A stretch of 64,000 nucleotides of DNA, taken from contig NC_069658.1 of assembly GCF_027244095.1 (NCBI RefSeq), forward strand, positions 267,042,687 through 267,106,686, given 5' to 3'. The DNA comes from Hemicordylus capensis (taxonomy: Eukaryota > Chordata > Lepidosauria > Squamata > Cordylidae). Both the position numbers and the translations under genes were made by a program. The notes beneath the pieces are model-generated. The model was given only the letters and a program-made list of their open reading frames with translations. It did no database searches and was not told where the DNA came from. How positions within the stretch are numbered: the first letter of the stretch is position 1; the number at the start of each line of letters is the position of its first letter. Shown piece after piece: positions 1 to 11,515 of this stretch.

Positions 1-389
1 TGGAACAGCAAATACTGCCCCACCACCACAGGCATGACCCTGCCATCCATTGCCATCACCCTTCCTTGCCTGGCTAAGGCACACTTTTAATTTTCCCCTC
101 CTTGCCCTCCTTTGTGGGTACACACCACTCTCGAACCTCCAACTTGAGCTAGGAATGCTGCTGCCACCACTGTCTGGCATGTGCTGGAGTATCGCATGTT
201 GCCTCAGCAACATGCCCTGAGACTGCTGAGTGAGCACCCATCGACAGATGGGTGGGGGGCATCATACGGTCCTTCACCTCAGGCAGAAAAATGGATTTGG
301 ACTGCCCTTGCCCTAGTCTACTCGTATGGTAGGTTCAGATGATCATGTATTCAGCCATGGAGATGCCCAAGCCTCTGCACACCATACCC

Positions 390-391
<2 letters not shown>

Positions 392-426
<35 letters not shown>
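392..426. repeat. (CA)n microsatellite
   Basis: About 17 CA units. Confidence 0.95.
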
Positions 427-430
<4 letters not shown>

Positions 431-448
431 CCCTTGTCTCCCTGGCTC

Positions 449-584
449 CAGTGTTCCCTCTAACAGGGATTCCCAGATGTTGTTGACTACAACTCCCAGC
501 ATCCCCAGCTAAAGGCCATTGCAGCTGGGGATGCTGGGAGTTGTAGTCAACAACATCTGGGAATCCCTGTTAAAGAGAACACTG
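449..584. mobile_element. Palindromic hAT MITE, 136 bp
   Basis: The arms 449-511 and 522-584 are near-perfect inverted repeats starting CAGTGTTC. Flanks CCTGGCTC (441-448) and CTTGGCTC (585-592) form an 8-bp target duplication with one mismatch, the hAT signature. Each arm carries ACTACAACTCCCAGCAT. Confidence 0.85.
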
Positions 585-638
585 CTTGGCTCCCTCGCTG
601 AGCTGTAATGTTGACATTGGGGTTGGCTACATCACAAC

Positions 639-774
639 CAGGATTCCCTGTAACAGGGATTTCCTGATGTTGTTGACTACAACTCCGAGCATCCTCAACT
701 GCAGTGGACTTTGGCTGAAGATTATGGGAATTGTAGTCAACAACACCTGGAAATCCCTGTTGCAGGGAACACAG
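639..774. mobile_element. Palindromic hAT MITE, 136 bp, perfect 8-bp TSD
   Basis: Same family and length as 449-584 but more diverged arms. It is flanked by identical ATCACAAC at 631-638 and 775-782, which proves an 8-bp target duplication and hAT membership. Confidence 0.88.
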
Positions 775-1088
775 ATCACAACCTGTCTGAACCTGGAGTT
801 ATGCTTTAACTATGATTTACCAACCATGAATAAACCTGTATTAGAAACTGAGATTCAGCTTTCATTTCACATTTTGGTTTAAACAAGGTTTATAGTTAAA
901 ACACGGCTCTAGGTTCAGAGGAGCTGAGGTGATGCAATTTAAACAAATCATGATATCCACAGACATGAGCAGAAGAGGTTTGGGGAGGGGTCAGGGGTAG
1001 TGAGCACATGGGCACTGGCCATATTAATGCCTAAACAAGCTTTTTTCAGGGGTTCTCAACACTGAGTCCCTAGATGTTCTTGGACTAC

Positions 1089-1317
1089 AGTGTAGTGTAG
1101 TGGTAAGAGTGCTGGATTAGGACCGGGAAGACCCGAGTTCAAATCCTCATTCAGGCATGATACTTGCTGGGTGACTCTGGGCCAGTCACTTCTCTCTCAG
1201 CCTAACCTACTTCATAGGGTTGTTGTGAGAAGAAACTTAAGTATGTAGTACACTGCTCTGGGCTTCTTGGAGGAAGAGCGGGATATTTATTCATTCATTC
1301 ATTCATTCATTCATTCA
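1089..1317 (+). mobile_element. tRNA-derived SINE with L2-like tail
   Basis: An A-box-like TGTAGTGGTAAGAGTGCTGG and a B-box GAGTTCAAATCC spaced as in tRNA are followed by a GTGACTCTGGGCCAGTCACT body and a GGAAGAGCGGGATAT tail that ends in (ATTC)n. Copies are at 32963-33490, 38545-38750 (minus) and 62555-63115. Confidence 0.7.
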
Positions 1318-1562
1318 ATTTCTATACCACCCTTCCAAAAATGGCTTAGAGCGGTTTACACAGAGAAATAATAAATAAATCAGATGGATCCCTGTCCCCA
1401 AAGGGCTCACAATCTAAAAAGAAATGTAAGATAGACACCAGCAACAGTCACTGGAGGTACTGTGCTGGGGATGGATAGGGCCAGTTACTCTCCCCCTGCT
1501 AAATAAAAGAGAATCACCACATTAAAAGGTGCCTCTTTGCCAAGTTAGCAGGGGTTATAAAT
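1318..1562 (-). mobile_element. L2-type LINE 3' end
   Basis: Antisense copy with TTTCTATACCACCCTTCCAA, CCCTGTCCCCAAAGGGCTCA and a CACCAGCAACAGTCACTGGA block. The same family lies at 11925-12045, 40245-40420, 52020-52262, 62640-62830 and 63765-63868. Confidence 0.65.
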
Positions 1563-2164
1563 GTAAACCCCACAAAAAAACCCTCCTAACATCATAATTA
1601 CTGAAGGGGATGATGGGATTGTAGTCAAGATCTGCAGCCCCAAGGTTGGGAACCGCTGGTTTATTTGGTTGTCTGAACCCACCCTGAGAGTACATCCATG
1701 TCAACATTTTCTGTGTAGTTGGTTTTGTACTTTAGCAAAAAGAAGTCCCCCAAGATGAATAACTCTATCACTAATAGATTTGCACAGTATCCCCTTGTGT
1801 GGACTATACTATCAATCTGAGCTAATGCTGCAGTTAGCCATGTGGATTAGCAAGGTTCACATGAATCAGCCCAGTAGTTATGGAGCATGCAGTGCTCATT
1901 CATCTGAGCCCCAGACAAATATTCTATGTGAATATGCTGTGGCACACCTACAATTCAAATAGAAATCAGTTTGAAACTGGCTGAATTGCCATGCCTTCCC
2001 AAAAAGAACTCTGGGGATTGTAGTTTTGTGGGCTGCTCAGAATTTTCCATTAGAGAGTCCCAGCTCCGTCACTGAATTACAGTTCCCAGAATTCCCTGAT
2101 TTGAAACTATGGATTTAATAGGGTTAAATGATTTCACATAAATGATCATAAATTACTGAGGTGT

Positions 2165-2626
2165 TTATTTAAAAAACATGATTGAGGTGTATAAAATTAT
2201 GCATGGAGTAGAGAAGGTGGACACTAGAACCAGGGGTCACCCCATGAAACTGAAGGTCGGGAAATTTAGGACCAACAAGAAGAAGTACTTTTTCACACAG
2301 TGTATAATTAATCTATGGAATTCTTTCTTTGCCATGGGACATGGTAATGGCCACCAGCTTGGATGGCTTTAAAAGGGGCAGACAAATTCATAGATGACAG
2401 GTCTATCAATGGCTACTAGTCCAGTGGCTATAGGCCACCTCCAGCCTCAGAGACATGAGGCTTCTGAATACCTGTTGCAGGGGAGCAACAGCAAGAGGGG
2501 GCATGCCCTCACCTCTTGCCTGTGGGCTCCCCAGAAGCATCTGGTGGGCCACTGTATGAAACAGGATGCTGGACTAGATGGGCTTTGTGCCTGATCCAGC
2601 AGGGCTGTTCTTATGTTCTTATGTAA
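2165..2626 (+). mobile_element. CR1-type LINE 3' end
   Basis: The decayed 3' ORF end and UTR contain AAGTACTTTTTCACACAGTG, TGGCTTTAAAAGGGG, ACAGGATGCTGGACTAGATG and CCTGATCCAGCAGGGCTG. They end in two copies of TTCTTATG, the short 3' repeat diagnostic of CR1. Copies of the same family are at 9570-9900, 18828-19020, 19495-19760 and 29991-30735. Confidence 0.75.
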
Positions 2627-2739
2627 CAGGGTCTGAAATAAAACCTTTACAGACTTGCAATGCAGAAATACCTTGAATTCCTTGGCTTTTCTATACACAT
2701 GCCCCTCCAGCCATGCCTCTCTTCCTACATTGTTCTCAG

Positions 2740-3031
2740 CCTTTACCAAAATGGTCACTGCATACAGGTCTGCCTTGGTTTGCATTTGAATGGGAGACTA
2801 CATGTGAGCACTGTAAGACATTCCCCTTAGGGGATGGAGCCACTCTGGGAAGAGCACCTACATACTTGCATGCAGAAGGTCCCAAGTTCCCTCCCTGGCA
2901 TCTCCAAGATAGGGCTGAGAGAGACTCCTGCCTGCAATGTTGGAGAAGCTGTTGCCAGTCTGTGCAGGCAATACAGAGCAAGATGGATCAATGATCTGAC
3001 TCGGTATAAGGCAGCTCCCTAGGATCCTATG
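2740..3031 (+). mobile_element. 5S rRNA-headed composite SINE
   Basis: The head CTGCCTTGGTTTGCATTTGA followed by ATGGGAGAC matches the internal promoter region of 5S rRNA. A tRNA-derived part follows (GCATGCAGAAGGTCCCAAG, TTCCCTCCCTGGCATCTCC), then a tail ending GGCAGCTCCCTAGGATCCTATG. Confidence 0.65.
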
Positions 3032-3483
3032 TTAGCCAAACATATGATACACCTAAACAGAATTTATTTCTGAGGAGCTTCTGTTTCCTTGACCCAGAAT
3101 TACGATCTGGATGGGTGTTTTGTGTCCAGAATACTGAGCCGTGGCTGTAGCAGCTCCCCCACCCCCTGGACCTGATCCAACAGCACAAGCCAACCCTCAC
3201 GGCAGGTGGCAGTGGGGCAGCAGTACCACCAGTATTTGGCAATGGCTGCAGACCCTCCAAGCATGAGTCTGGCCCGCGGACTGTGCCATGAGCCACGGAG
3301 GCTGGAATGTCTCCGACCAGATTCTTTCCAATCCGGAGTGCAGAAAAGCAGCTGTCAGCACAGCAGTGCCTGCTCAGGCTGCCGTGTTAACATGGGCAGA
3401 CTCATCTTTTCCATCAAGTGGTCTGCTACCTGCAACAAGTACACCAGGGCTATTTTTAGCCTGCTCCTGGTCTTGTGCTAGCA

Positions 3484-3755
3484 AGCGTGACTTGTCCCCT
3501 TAGCTAAGCAGTTTCCACCTTGATTGCATTTGAATGGGAGACTAGAAGTGTGAACACTGAAAGATATTCCCCTTGGAGGATGGAGCTGCCCCTCTGGGAA
3601 GAGCATCTAGGTTTCAAGTTCCCTCCCTGGCATCTCCAAGATAGGGCTGAAAGAGATTCCTGCCTGCAACCTTGGAGAAGCCGCTGCCAGTCTGTAAAGA
3701 CAAAACTGAGCTAGATAGACTGACTCAGTATATGGCAGCTTCCTCTGTTCCTATG
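3484..3755 (+). mobile_element. 5S rRNA-headed composite SINE
   Basis: The head CCCCTTAGCTAAGCAG..CATTTGAATGGGAGAC is 5S-like. The body and tail match 2740-3031, ending CAGCTTCCTCTGTTCCTATG. Confidence 0.68.
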
Positions 3756-3972
3756 GTTTGCAAGCATGACGTCCCCTTAAGCTAAACAGGGTCTGCCCTG
3801 GTTGCACATGAATGGGAGACTAGAAGTGTGCACACTGTAAGGTATTCCCCTCAGGGGATGGAGCACTCCGGGAAGAGCAGAAGGTTCCAAGTTCCCTCCC
3901 CAGCTTCTCCAAGATAGGGCTGAGAAAGAATTCCTGTCTGGAAAAGGGGATGGAGCCACTCTGGGAAGAGCA
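3756..3972 (+). mobile_element. 5S rRNA-headed composite SINE, 3'-truncated
   Basis: It begins directly after the previous copy. AAGCTAAACAGGGTCTGCCC then TGGTTGCACATGAATGGGAGAC is the clearest 5S rRNA match in the window. It ends in a repeated GGATGGAGCCACTCTGGGAA block. Confidence 0.68.
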
Positions 3973-4756
3973 CATTTGCTGCTCCTAAATCTCTCAGCTA
4001 TCAAGTAGGAGAGTAGGAGCTCTCCTGTCCTCCAACCCACTCTCAAATAGTTGTGTGAACAAGCTTAATGAATTGATTGATTGATTTTTCATAAATGTAC
4101 ATATGAAGTAAAAATCCAATAGTTCTAAAGAAAGGAAACACACTTTGTTTTTAGATAACATGCACATGTGTCGCAGCATGCATAGTTTTAGAAGCAGCAT
4201 TCCCCCTTCTCCCTCACTCAGGATAGAAGGCCTCCTCTAAGATGGTGTTTGTCCTTAGCTTTTGTAAGTTAATATATACAATAAATATATAACATTTGAT
4301 AAATAATATTCACAAATGTGTTGACTAATTAATTGGGAGCTCCTTTCCAGCCCATCATGATGGCCAACATCCAGACTGAGAGCTGGCAGCAACTCTGCTT
4401 GTGCATGAAGGGAAGGGGCGATTTCCAGCAATTCCCTCTCTATGCTTGTGCCAGCCTATGATGCAACCTTAAAAGCTTCTTGGGTACGGGCCTTTTTTTG
4501 CCTTGGCCGCTTGCCAACATGTTATGAATCCCGTTAAAAAATGCAGTCAGAATAAATAATGCTGCTATATATTTACAAGGTATCATTTACTTAATTTTCA
4601 ACTGTTTAATTGTTTGGTTTTTTTAAATCTCATGAGATTGTTTTAACTTTTTATTCTGTGAAATTGTTTTAACTGTTTTTACTCTGTTTTACATTTGTTG
4701 TGTTTTCAATTGTGTACATGGCCTAGAGATGCATGGATCAGGCAGCTTATAAATAT

Positions 4757-4823
<67 letters not shown>
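4757..4823. repeat. (GATA)n microsatellite
   Basis: About 16 uninterrupted GATA units. Confidence 0.95.
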
Positions 4824-5349
4824 TATTCTGAATGTAAAACTGGAGTTTCCTTGGTGCAGAATTTGGATGTGTACATTCTCCTTCAGAGGATGCTAAGTGC
4901 TGACTGGTTCAGAAGATGACTGAAATCTTAAGAAACTTCAGCAACAAAAAAGAAGGGGGGGGGGCAAAATGCAGGCTGCTGACACGATCCATCTGTGGAG
5001 TTTGAAAGACTCTAGATGAAAAGTGCCTAGATAAAACCTCAATTACTTATATATCTATATGCTGCCTTCCTTCCATTACAGAACTCAATGCTGCATATAA
5101 AGCAGGGCTCCCAAGAAGTCTCCAGTTCATGTCCTGACTGTACAACTTTGGAGCAGCTTCAGCAAAGTTGCTGTATCATGAGACTTCAGACCATGTCCTT
5201 GGCCTTCTGGGAGCTTTCCCCATAGAGCAGGCTATAGAAGCTATTTTAACTTGATGATTTCAGTGTTCCACCACAGGCAAAATTGGAAAGGCCCATTGAT
5301 CCCATTCACTTGCCTTTCATCTGAGTGCTTAGGCTGAGTCCTCTCATAC

Positions 5350-5960
5350 AGGGGCGGTCCTTCCATGAGGCGAGATGAGGCAGTTGCCTCAAGTGGCAAT
5401 TTACTGGGGCGCCAGCGGGGCAGCAAGATGCCCTCTACTGCACCAATTCCCTTCATCTACTGTCCAGTTATCAAGCAGTGCCAAGTGGTGGCACAGCCAC
5501 CACTGAACAAAGAGCCACTTCTCTCCCCCTTCTCCTCTTTGCTACCACTGCCTGCCCTGGTGCACCCTTCTCCGCCTCCTCCCATGTGTGCTACTGGGCT
5601 GGTTATAAAAAGGGGGAGGAAGTGAAAGGGGAAATGGCAGTAGAGTACTGGAGACACTTTACATCTCCAAAACTCTATTGCCCTTTCCTCATTCCCTCTT
5701 CGACTTTCTTCCCCTTTCCACAACCAGCTGAGCAGCACACAAGGGAGGAGGTGGCGGAGGGTACATGCAGCAGTGGCTACAGCCGCCATAAAGAAGGGGA
5801 AGGAGGAGGCAGAGGGGTGTGTGCATGGGTGTGTACAAAATCAAGTGGCAGCTGCCACTGCTGCCACTTGAACAATGAAGAGAGGGGGGCGGAGGGTACA
5901 CACGCGAGGGGGTGGCATTTGGCACCTTCCCTCAGGCACACAAGAGGCTGCCACTGCTCT
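5350..5960. repeat. Unassigned GC/GA-rich stretch, probably repeat-derived
   Basis: TGAGGCAGTTGCCTCAAG at the left is a self-complementary word, and GGAGG/CCTCC runs repeat through the segment (for example near 5570-5590, 5610-5640 and 5745-5760). Open frames on both strands are low in complexity and match no family I know. Confidence 0.35.
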
Positions 5961-7059
5961 CACATCATGGACCTTTGCCGGTATTTTCAGTGGGATACTT
6001 CTCGGAATATTCACGGAGGGGGATGCATCTGCTTTCCTTGTCAATATGATTGAATACAGTGTTTGAGCTGAGTTTGCAGAAGGAAATGTTTCGATGTTAT
6101 TTAAGTGGCCTTTGGACTTGAGCATGTTGCAGTGCACTTTAATGAGCCATGGCCAGACTCCAGGGTAAGAGAAAAGAGAAGCAAGGTCTGGAGAATGGAT
6201 GGCTAAAGCTCCTAATCATCCCAACGGATGGGTGGCGACATGTCAGCTCCTAAGATTAAAGCCAGGGCGCGTTTTCTTCCAACGGCCAGCACTGGTGCGC
6301 TTCTTTTGCTTCCTAAGAAACATTCTTTCCAGTGCTGAAAATTTTTCAGCGGCAGTTTGCCTGATAGACATTTTATGAGAACGTTACTCTTGCCATATTT
6401 GTGCCTCCCCAGCACAGCATGACATCAGCCTGTTAAAGTGTGAGACATCAAACCCTCCTCACATGCATGGCTTCGGTCTGAAAGAAACGTGCCCAGTGCC
6501 CACATTGGGAAGCGGGTGTTTGTGTTTGTTTATTTTGCTCCACTGGCTTAGGCAAGAGAACAGGTGAAACTACAACAGGGAAGCTCATTGCCTTCTTTTT
6601 CCAGACAAGGACACCTGTGACCAGGAAGCCTAGAGGTTAGCCTTGTTCATCCTGCCACACACCACATGATGTGGCTTTCTAGACCCAAACCAGAAGACTT
6701 TCATCTGAGTTGAGGGGGTCCCAAGTTCAGTTCCTGGCATCTCCAGTAAGGATGGGGAAAACCCCTGCCTGAAACCCTGAAGAGATGTTGCCAATCACTG
6801 GAGACAATAATACTGACCTAAATGAACCAGTGGTCTAACTGATTATAAAACTACTTCATATGTTCAGTCCTAGGCATCTTAGCTTTATTAGGGGAAGATA
6901 CATTTCACTAGTCCCTGTGGTTTGGAGAACTATAATTTTGTTAGTGCACAGTACAGATGGTTTTGACTAAAACCTTACTCCTTATTAAAAGTTTAACTCT
7001 GGCTGTGCTGTATTCAGGTACAGTGGATTCATTCATTCATTCATTCATTCATTTATCAA

Positions 7060-7975
7060 ACTTCTATACTGCCCAAACTTTCATCTCTGGGCAGTTAACA
7101 TAAAACAATTAAAACACATATAAAACAATTCAACAATTTAAAACCAATCATAAAATTAAAACAGACAATTTTTAAAAGCTGGGAAAGCTTTGGTGAAAAG
7201 ATGGGTTTTCAGGTGTTTTTTAAAAATTGCCAGAGATGAGGAGGATTGTATTTATTTTTATTTATTTATTTATTTATTTTATATACTGCCCTTCCGAAAT
7301 GGCTCAGGGTGGTTTACAATTAAAAAATCTCAACAGGGAGCACATCCCACAATCTCGGAGCAGTAACTGAGAAGGCCCATCTCTGTGTAGCCACCAGATG
7401 AGTTGGCAGTAACTAGAGACAGACCTCCTCAGATGACCTCAATGGGCAGAGTGGGTCATAGTAAAGAAGATGCTCTCTTAAATACTCAGGGTCTAAGCCG
7501 TTTAGGGCTTTATAAGTTATAACTAGCACTTTGTATTTTGCCCGGAAACCAATTGGCAGCCAGTGTAGCTCCATCAGCAAAGGAGTAATGTGGTATCTTT
7601 GAGATGACCCAGAGACCAACCTGGCTGCCACATTCTGAACCAATTGCAGTTTCTGGACTACGTACAAAGGCAGCCCCACGTAGAACACATTACAGAAGTC
7701 AAGTCTGGAGATTACCAACAGATGTACCACTGCTTTGAGGTCATTGATCTCGACAAACGGGCGCAGCTGGCGTATCAGCCGAAGCTTGATTGACTTTGCA
7801 TTGTCCTCTTCAGCAGCATCCAGCCTCCAGACCGCCTCTTCCCTCTTTCCCCTTAGCTTAGGAAAAAGCCTACTGCAGGTCTGGGCAAGGAGCCCTTGCA
7901 GGGAGCTGTACAAAACCCTGTTAATAAATATCTGTATGGAGCCTGAATTCAATAGTTTCAAAAGACAGCACATTG
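7060..7975 (-). mobile_element. L2/CR1-superfamily LINE relic (RT C-terminus and 3' end)
   Basis: On the minus strand a 186-codon frame (7413-7973) encodes [46 protein letters not shown] and LVITYKALNGLDPEYL, typical of the region after the reverse transcriptase core in L2-like LINEs. The sequence down to about 7060 is its 3' UTR. A later L2-type 3'-end fragment (about 7240-7325) is inserted in it. The same family occurs at 34175-35250. Confidence 0.75.
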
Positions 7976-8670
7976 GTCACCCAATGCCATCTGAGATAAA
8001 AGGTTTTGCAGCATTTCCCAAAGAGGTGAAAGCTTTGGAATTACTCCAGGGGGAAAGAGTCCCATAGCTGTAGAGCAGTTGTCAAGAATGCAATCTCTAT
8101 GTGCCCTTGGTAGCCAAACTTGGTTCACAGATGGAATAAAGAAGAGAGCAATTCATAGTTGATTTAAGACACAAAATAGTGATGGAGATCATCTCTAAGG
8201 TTTACTTTAATCTTTGTCTATGGGGAGAGACAGGGTAAATATAAGGAGAAAATACATTTGATGGTTGATGCTTTTTGTAGAGAGAAATTAAAGGGCAACA
8301 ATATACTATCCTCAACAGTTCTACTCATAGGGAATTTGGATACTTGTGTCTATTCCACAAATGTTACCTTTCTTCTCTCTGGCTTCCTTTACTAATTGTT
8401 ACGATTGACTGTCAGTTTATTTAGCCTTCCTCATTGGCTACTTGTTCTCAGTACTCATTGGTGCAGTAAGCAAGCTGCTTGATTTGCAAGCTGCGGGTGG
8501 CAACGTGGGTCACTGCAGTAATACATTTTATCACCTTGTAAATCCTTTATGTGCATGGCATGTAAGTTCTGTTGTTCGCAAACATGGCTTACCCATGGGT
8601 CAACAGGTTCACACCACAGTCTTAAACAAGTGTGAACACAGCTACTCAAGGTCAAGTGATATTTAATGTT

Positions 8671-8921
8671 TAGCTACTAATGACACAGCGGGGAAATTAC
8701 TTGATTAGCAAGCTGGTTCGAATCCCCGCTGGTATATTTCCCAGACTATGGGAAACACCTATATTGGGCAGCAGCGATACAGAAAGATGCTGAAAGGCAT
8801 AGTCTCATACTGCATGGAAGGAGGCAATGGTAAACCCCTCCTGTATTCTACCAAATACAACCACAGGGCTCTGTGGTCGTCAGGAGTTGACACTGACTTG
8901 ACGGCACACTTTACCTTTACT
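8671..8921 (+). mobile_element. tRNA-derived SINE ending CACTTTACCTTTA
   Basis: The head CAGCGGGGAAATTACTTGAT and B box GGTTCGAATCCCC are tRNA-like. The body is GGGCAGCAGCGATACAGAAA..AACCCCTCCTGTATTCTACC and the end GACGGCACACTTTACCTTTAC. Copies lie at 20428-20570 (minus), 46558-46832 and 52640-52878. Confidence 0.72.
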
Positions 8922-9384
8922 CCTGTATTGCCTCTGTACTGCCAAGACAGAAGGTGGCAGCAATAGGGTTCGTTGCTTCAAGAAAAAGCTCAGCCTGAGG
9001 TTCTAAGTCAGAGGCTGATCCAGTACTTGATGTATGGGGGCAGAGATGGCCTCTTTTGTGGTGGCCCCTTTAACTATCCTAGAAAGCTATATGGGGGCAT
9101 GATTCATCTAGATTTGAGGGGTGTTATGTGGTGCAGCTTGTGGATTTAACTAAGAAACTTCTTGCCTTCCTTGTGCCCCTCATAATTTGAGGGCTGAACA
9201 GATCTGAGCTTATATTGAGGCAGCATGGCCTGGTGGATTGGATACAGAAGCGGCAGCTACAAGGATCCCTTTCTCTGCTCCTGGATACACACTTTGTAAA
9301 GTCACAGTTAAAACTGCCATCCCAAAACCCAAATGTAACAGAAAGATTCAAATGGGTGCAAGAAAATTATTATTTCAAAACTCC

Positions 9385-9505
9385 TAATGCAGAGGATTTC
9401 AAACATGGGTCCCCAGATGTTGTTGGACTAGAGTTCCTATCATCCTCAGCCACAATGGATGAAGGCCATGGGAGTTATAGTCCAGCAGGGGGAACTGGAG
9501 CATGC
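9385..9505. mobile_element. hAT MITE relic, diverged
   Basis: GTCCCCAGATGTTGTTGGAC and CATGGGAGTTATAGTCCAGC are the two decayed arms. Limits are approximate and no target duplication is clear. Confidence 0.55.
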
Positions 9506-9569
9506 TAACTAGCCAGGTCCCCCAACACCGACACACACTAGGTAAGTATGCATGATACTTATGTCCTTA

Positions 9570-9900
9570 TACGGAAGTACTTTTTCACACAATGCATAAT
9601 CAACTTGTGGAATTCTCTGACACAAGATGTGTTGGCTACTAGTCTGGAAGGCTTTAAAAGGGGTTTGGATAACTTCATGAAGGAGAGGTCTATCAACAGC
9701 TACTAGGCTGAGGGCTACAGGACACCTCCAGCCAGAGGCAGGATGCCTCTGAATACCAGTTGCGGGGAGCAACAACAGGAGAGAGGGCATGCCCTCAGCT
9801 CCTGCCTGTAGGCTTCTAGTGGTATCTGGTGGGCCACTGTGTGAAACAGGATGCTGGGCTAGATGGGCCTTGGACCTGATCCAGCAGGCTGTTCTTATAC
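9570..9900 (+). mobile_element. CR1-type LINE 3' end
   Basis: Same family as 2165-2626: begins with a GAAGTACTTTTTCACACA-type sequence and ends CCTGATCCAGCAGGCTGTTC. About 330 bp, 5'-truncated. Confidence 0.72.
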
Positions 9901-9904
9901 TTTC

Positions 9905-10165
9905 CCTGCCCCTGTGATTAGGAAGGATATGTGCTGAGAGCGCATTATTCAGGATACACACAAAGGACATCCCTCCTGGCATGTCCCTTTATTGCATGTG
10001 GTGAGGCGGGATGTATCTGGAGCATGTACAGAGGGGCCATTTGAACGAACAGGCTTCTCACGTGATAAAGAGATATGTTGACAGGGTGCTGGTACATCCT
10101 GACAGGAATGCTCGTGGCACATCTCCTTACTAATCAAATGGGCAGGGCAAGTATCATCTGAACGG
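9905..10165. mobile_element. Decayed copy of the 61600-61935 palindromic MITE
   Basis: GTCCCTTTATTGCATGTGGT, a GGATGTATCTGGAGCATGTAC stretch and GGGCAAGTATCATCTGAACG match parts of the larger copy; the palindrome is worn. Confidence 0.5.
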
Positions 10166-10167
10166 CC

Positions 10168-10480
10168 CTCTGTAATACAGAATCCTAGAATATTAGAGTC
10201 AGAAGGGATCTTGAAGGTCTTCTGGTCCAATTCTATGCACAGATCAGGAATCTGCTATGACATCCCTGACAGATGGCCATGCAGCCTCTGTGAAATAGTC
10301 TAGTGAAAGAGAGTCCCCCACTGCATGAGGCAGACTATTCAGCTGTCAAACAGCTCTTACAGTTAGAAAATTCCTCCAAAGGTCTAGCCTGACATTAGTC
10401 TGCTTTCTTATCATTTAAACCTATTGTTTCTAGTCCCACCCACAGGATCAACAGAGAACAAGTCTGTTCCTTCTGCTACA
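10168..10480 (-). mobile_element. CR1-type LINE 3' end (second subfamily)
   Basis: Antisense. It starts with the reverse of the CR1 end (ACAGAATCCTAGAATATTAG, then GAAGGGATCTTGAAGGTCTT) and runs into the former ORF end. It resembles the 3' part of the relic at 39340-40770. Confidence 0.65.
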
Positions 10481-10551
10481 TGACAGTCCCCCAGGCACCT
10501 GAAGTCAGCTATCACCGCCTTGAGATTTATAGTAATGTTACTGTAGTGATC

Positions 10552-11515
10552 AGCCACCCTTCCCCCTAAAGAGTTAACTGGGAGTGAACCCTTGTCTTGA
10601 CTGACACACTGGTGAACTCCAGGGCAGCCAATCAGTACACCAGGTGGGTGGGACCTAGAGAGCAGTTGCAGGGAATTCTGAGAACAAGAAGGGCAGTCTT
10701 TGTTGGAGAGAAGCACGTGCAGAAAGGCTTAGGGAGGGGCAATGGAGTTTGCTACCTCATGTTCGAAGCCAGCATGGAGATTTCTCTCATGGAATAACTC
10801 TGTAGATCCTTGAAAGAAAGGATTACAGGAATCTTGTTTCTCTTTAGGAATTGGGTGAGTTCAAGGAAAAGCAAAGTTTAGTCTAGGGAAAAGTTGTTTA
10901 GTCAGACTTTGCGTTAGAATTTCTATTTCTTTGGTGTGTGTGCTTTTGCATATTCCTGATACTGTTTTATTATAGTTTACCTGCAATGTAATTGAAATAA
11001 GAAACATTAGCCTATGCCCATCCTACCTAGGGCATTGCAAAATACTCTATAAACATTTAAACATGCCTAAGACAACCTATTTTTGTAATCTACTAAGTAT
11101 TCTTAACTGTATCTAAGAAAGCTAGAAAGCCTCAAACAGAAGCAGTCTGCAGTAATTGAATAAAACTTTTTTTAAAGTCTTCTCTTTTTACAAGCCTCTC
11201 CAAGTTGGTCTTTAACTCAGGAAAAAGAGGGGTAAAGAGGGATCTCTCTGGTGCAAGCACATCCTCAGACGTTCAGCAGCTATCAGTTTTCTCACCATGT
11301 GTAGGCTTGCCCATGGAAGATACTTGTCCAAGAGCCAAATTAAGAGCCTTTTCTTCTTTCTGGGTTATCCCACCCCAAGTCCAGAGAGTTTCTGTAGTCA
11401 AAAGGGGTGGTGGTGGCAGCCTTTGAACCTAACGATAATGCAGAAGAGTTTTAGGAGAAGCCTAGTCAGGCAGCTCAGCAGGGGATGATTTAACATTTCT
11501 TTCCCTCACATGAGC
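10552..11515 (+). mobile_element. Possible solo-LTR-like fossil
   Basis: A roughly 960-bp unassigned stretch beginning TGTAGTGATCAGCC and ending ..CCCTCACA, with an AATAAAA signal near 11160 and T-rich DNA after it. No internal retroviral genes or second LTR are seen and no target duplication is clear, so the family is not assigned. Old if real. Confidence 0.25.

Larger units (their letters stand above)
1047..1659. mobile_element. hAT MITE split by a SINE and an L2-type 3' end
   Basis: The left half (1047-1088, CAGGGGTTCTCAAC..GACTACA) and right half (about 1585-1659, GGATGATGGGATTGTAGTC..GTTGGGAACCGCTG) are the two arms of a palindromic hAT MITE. About 500 bp of younger repeats lie between them. 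Confidence 0.65.

Noticed and set aside
392-426. CRISPR-like or regulatory repeat
   Set aside because: Plain CA microsatellite; nothing in this vertebrate window resembles a CRISPR array.
5478-6053. 191-codon open frame
   Set aside because: Composition is driven by GGAGG/CCTCC runs in an unassigned repeat-like stretch; the antisense is also open and nothing matches a family.
10552-11515. A full endogenous retrovirus
   Set aside because: No gag, pol or env frames and no second LTR are seen; at most a solo-LTR-like fossil, kept at low confidence.
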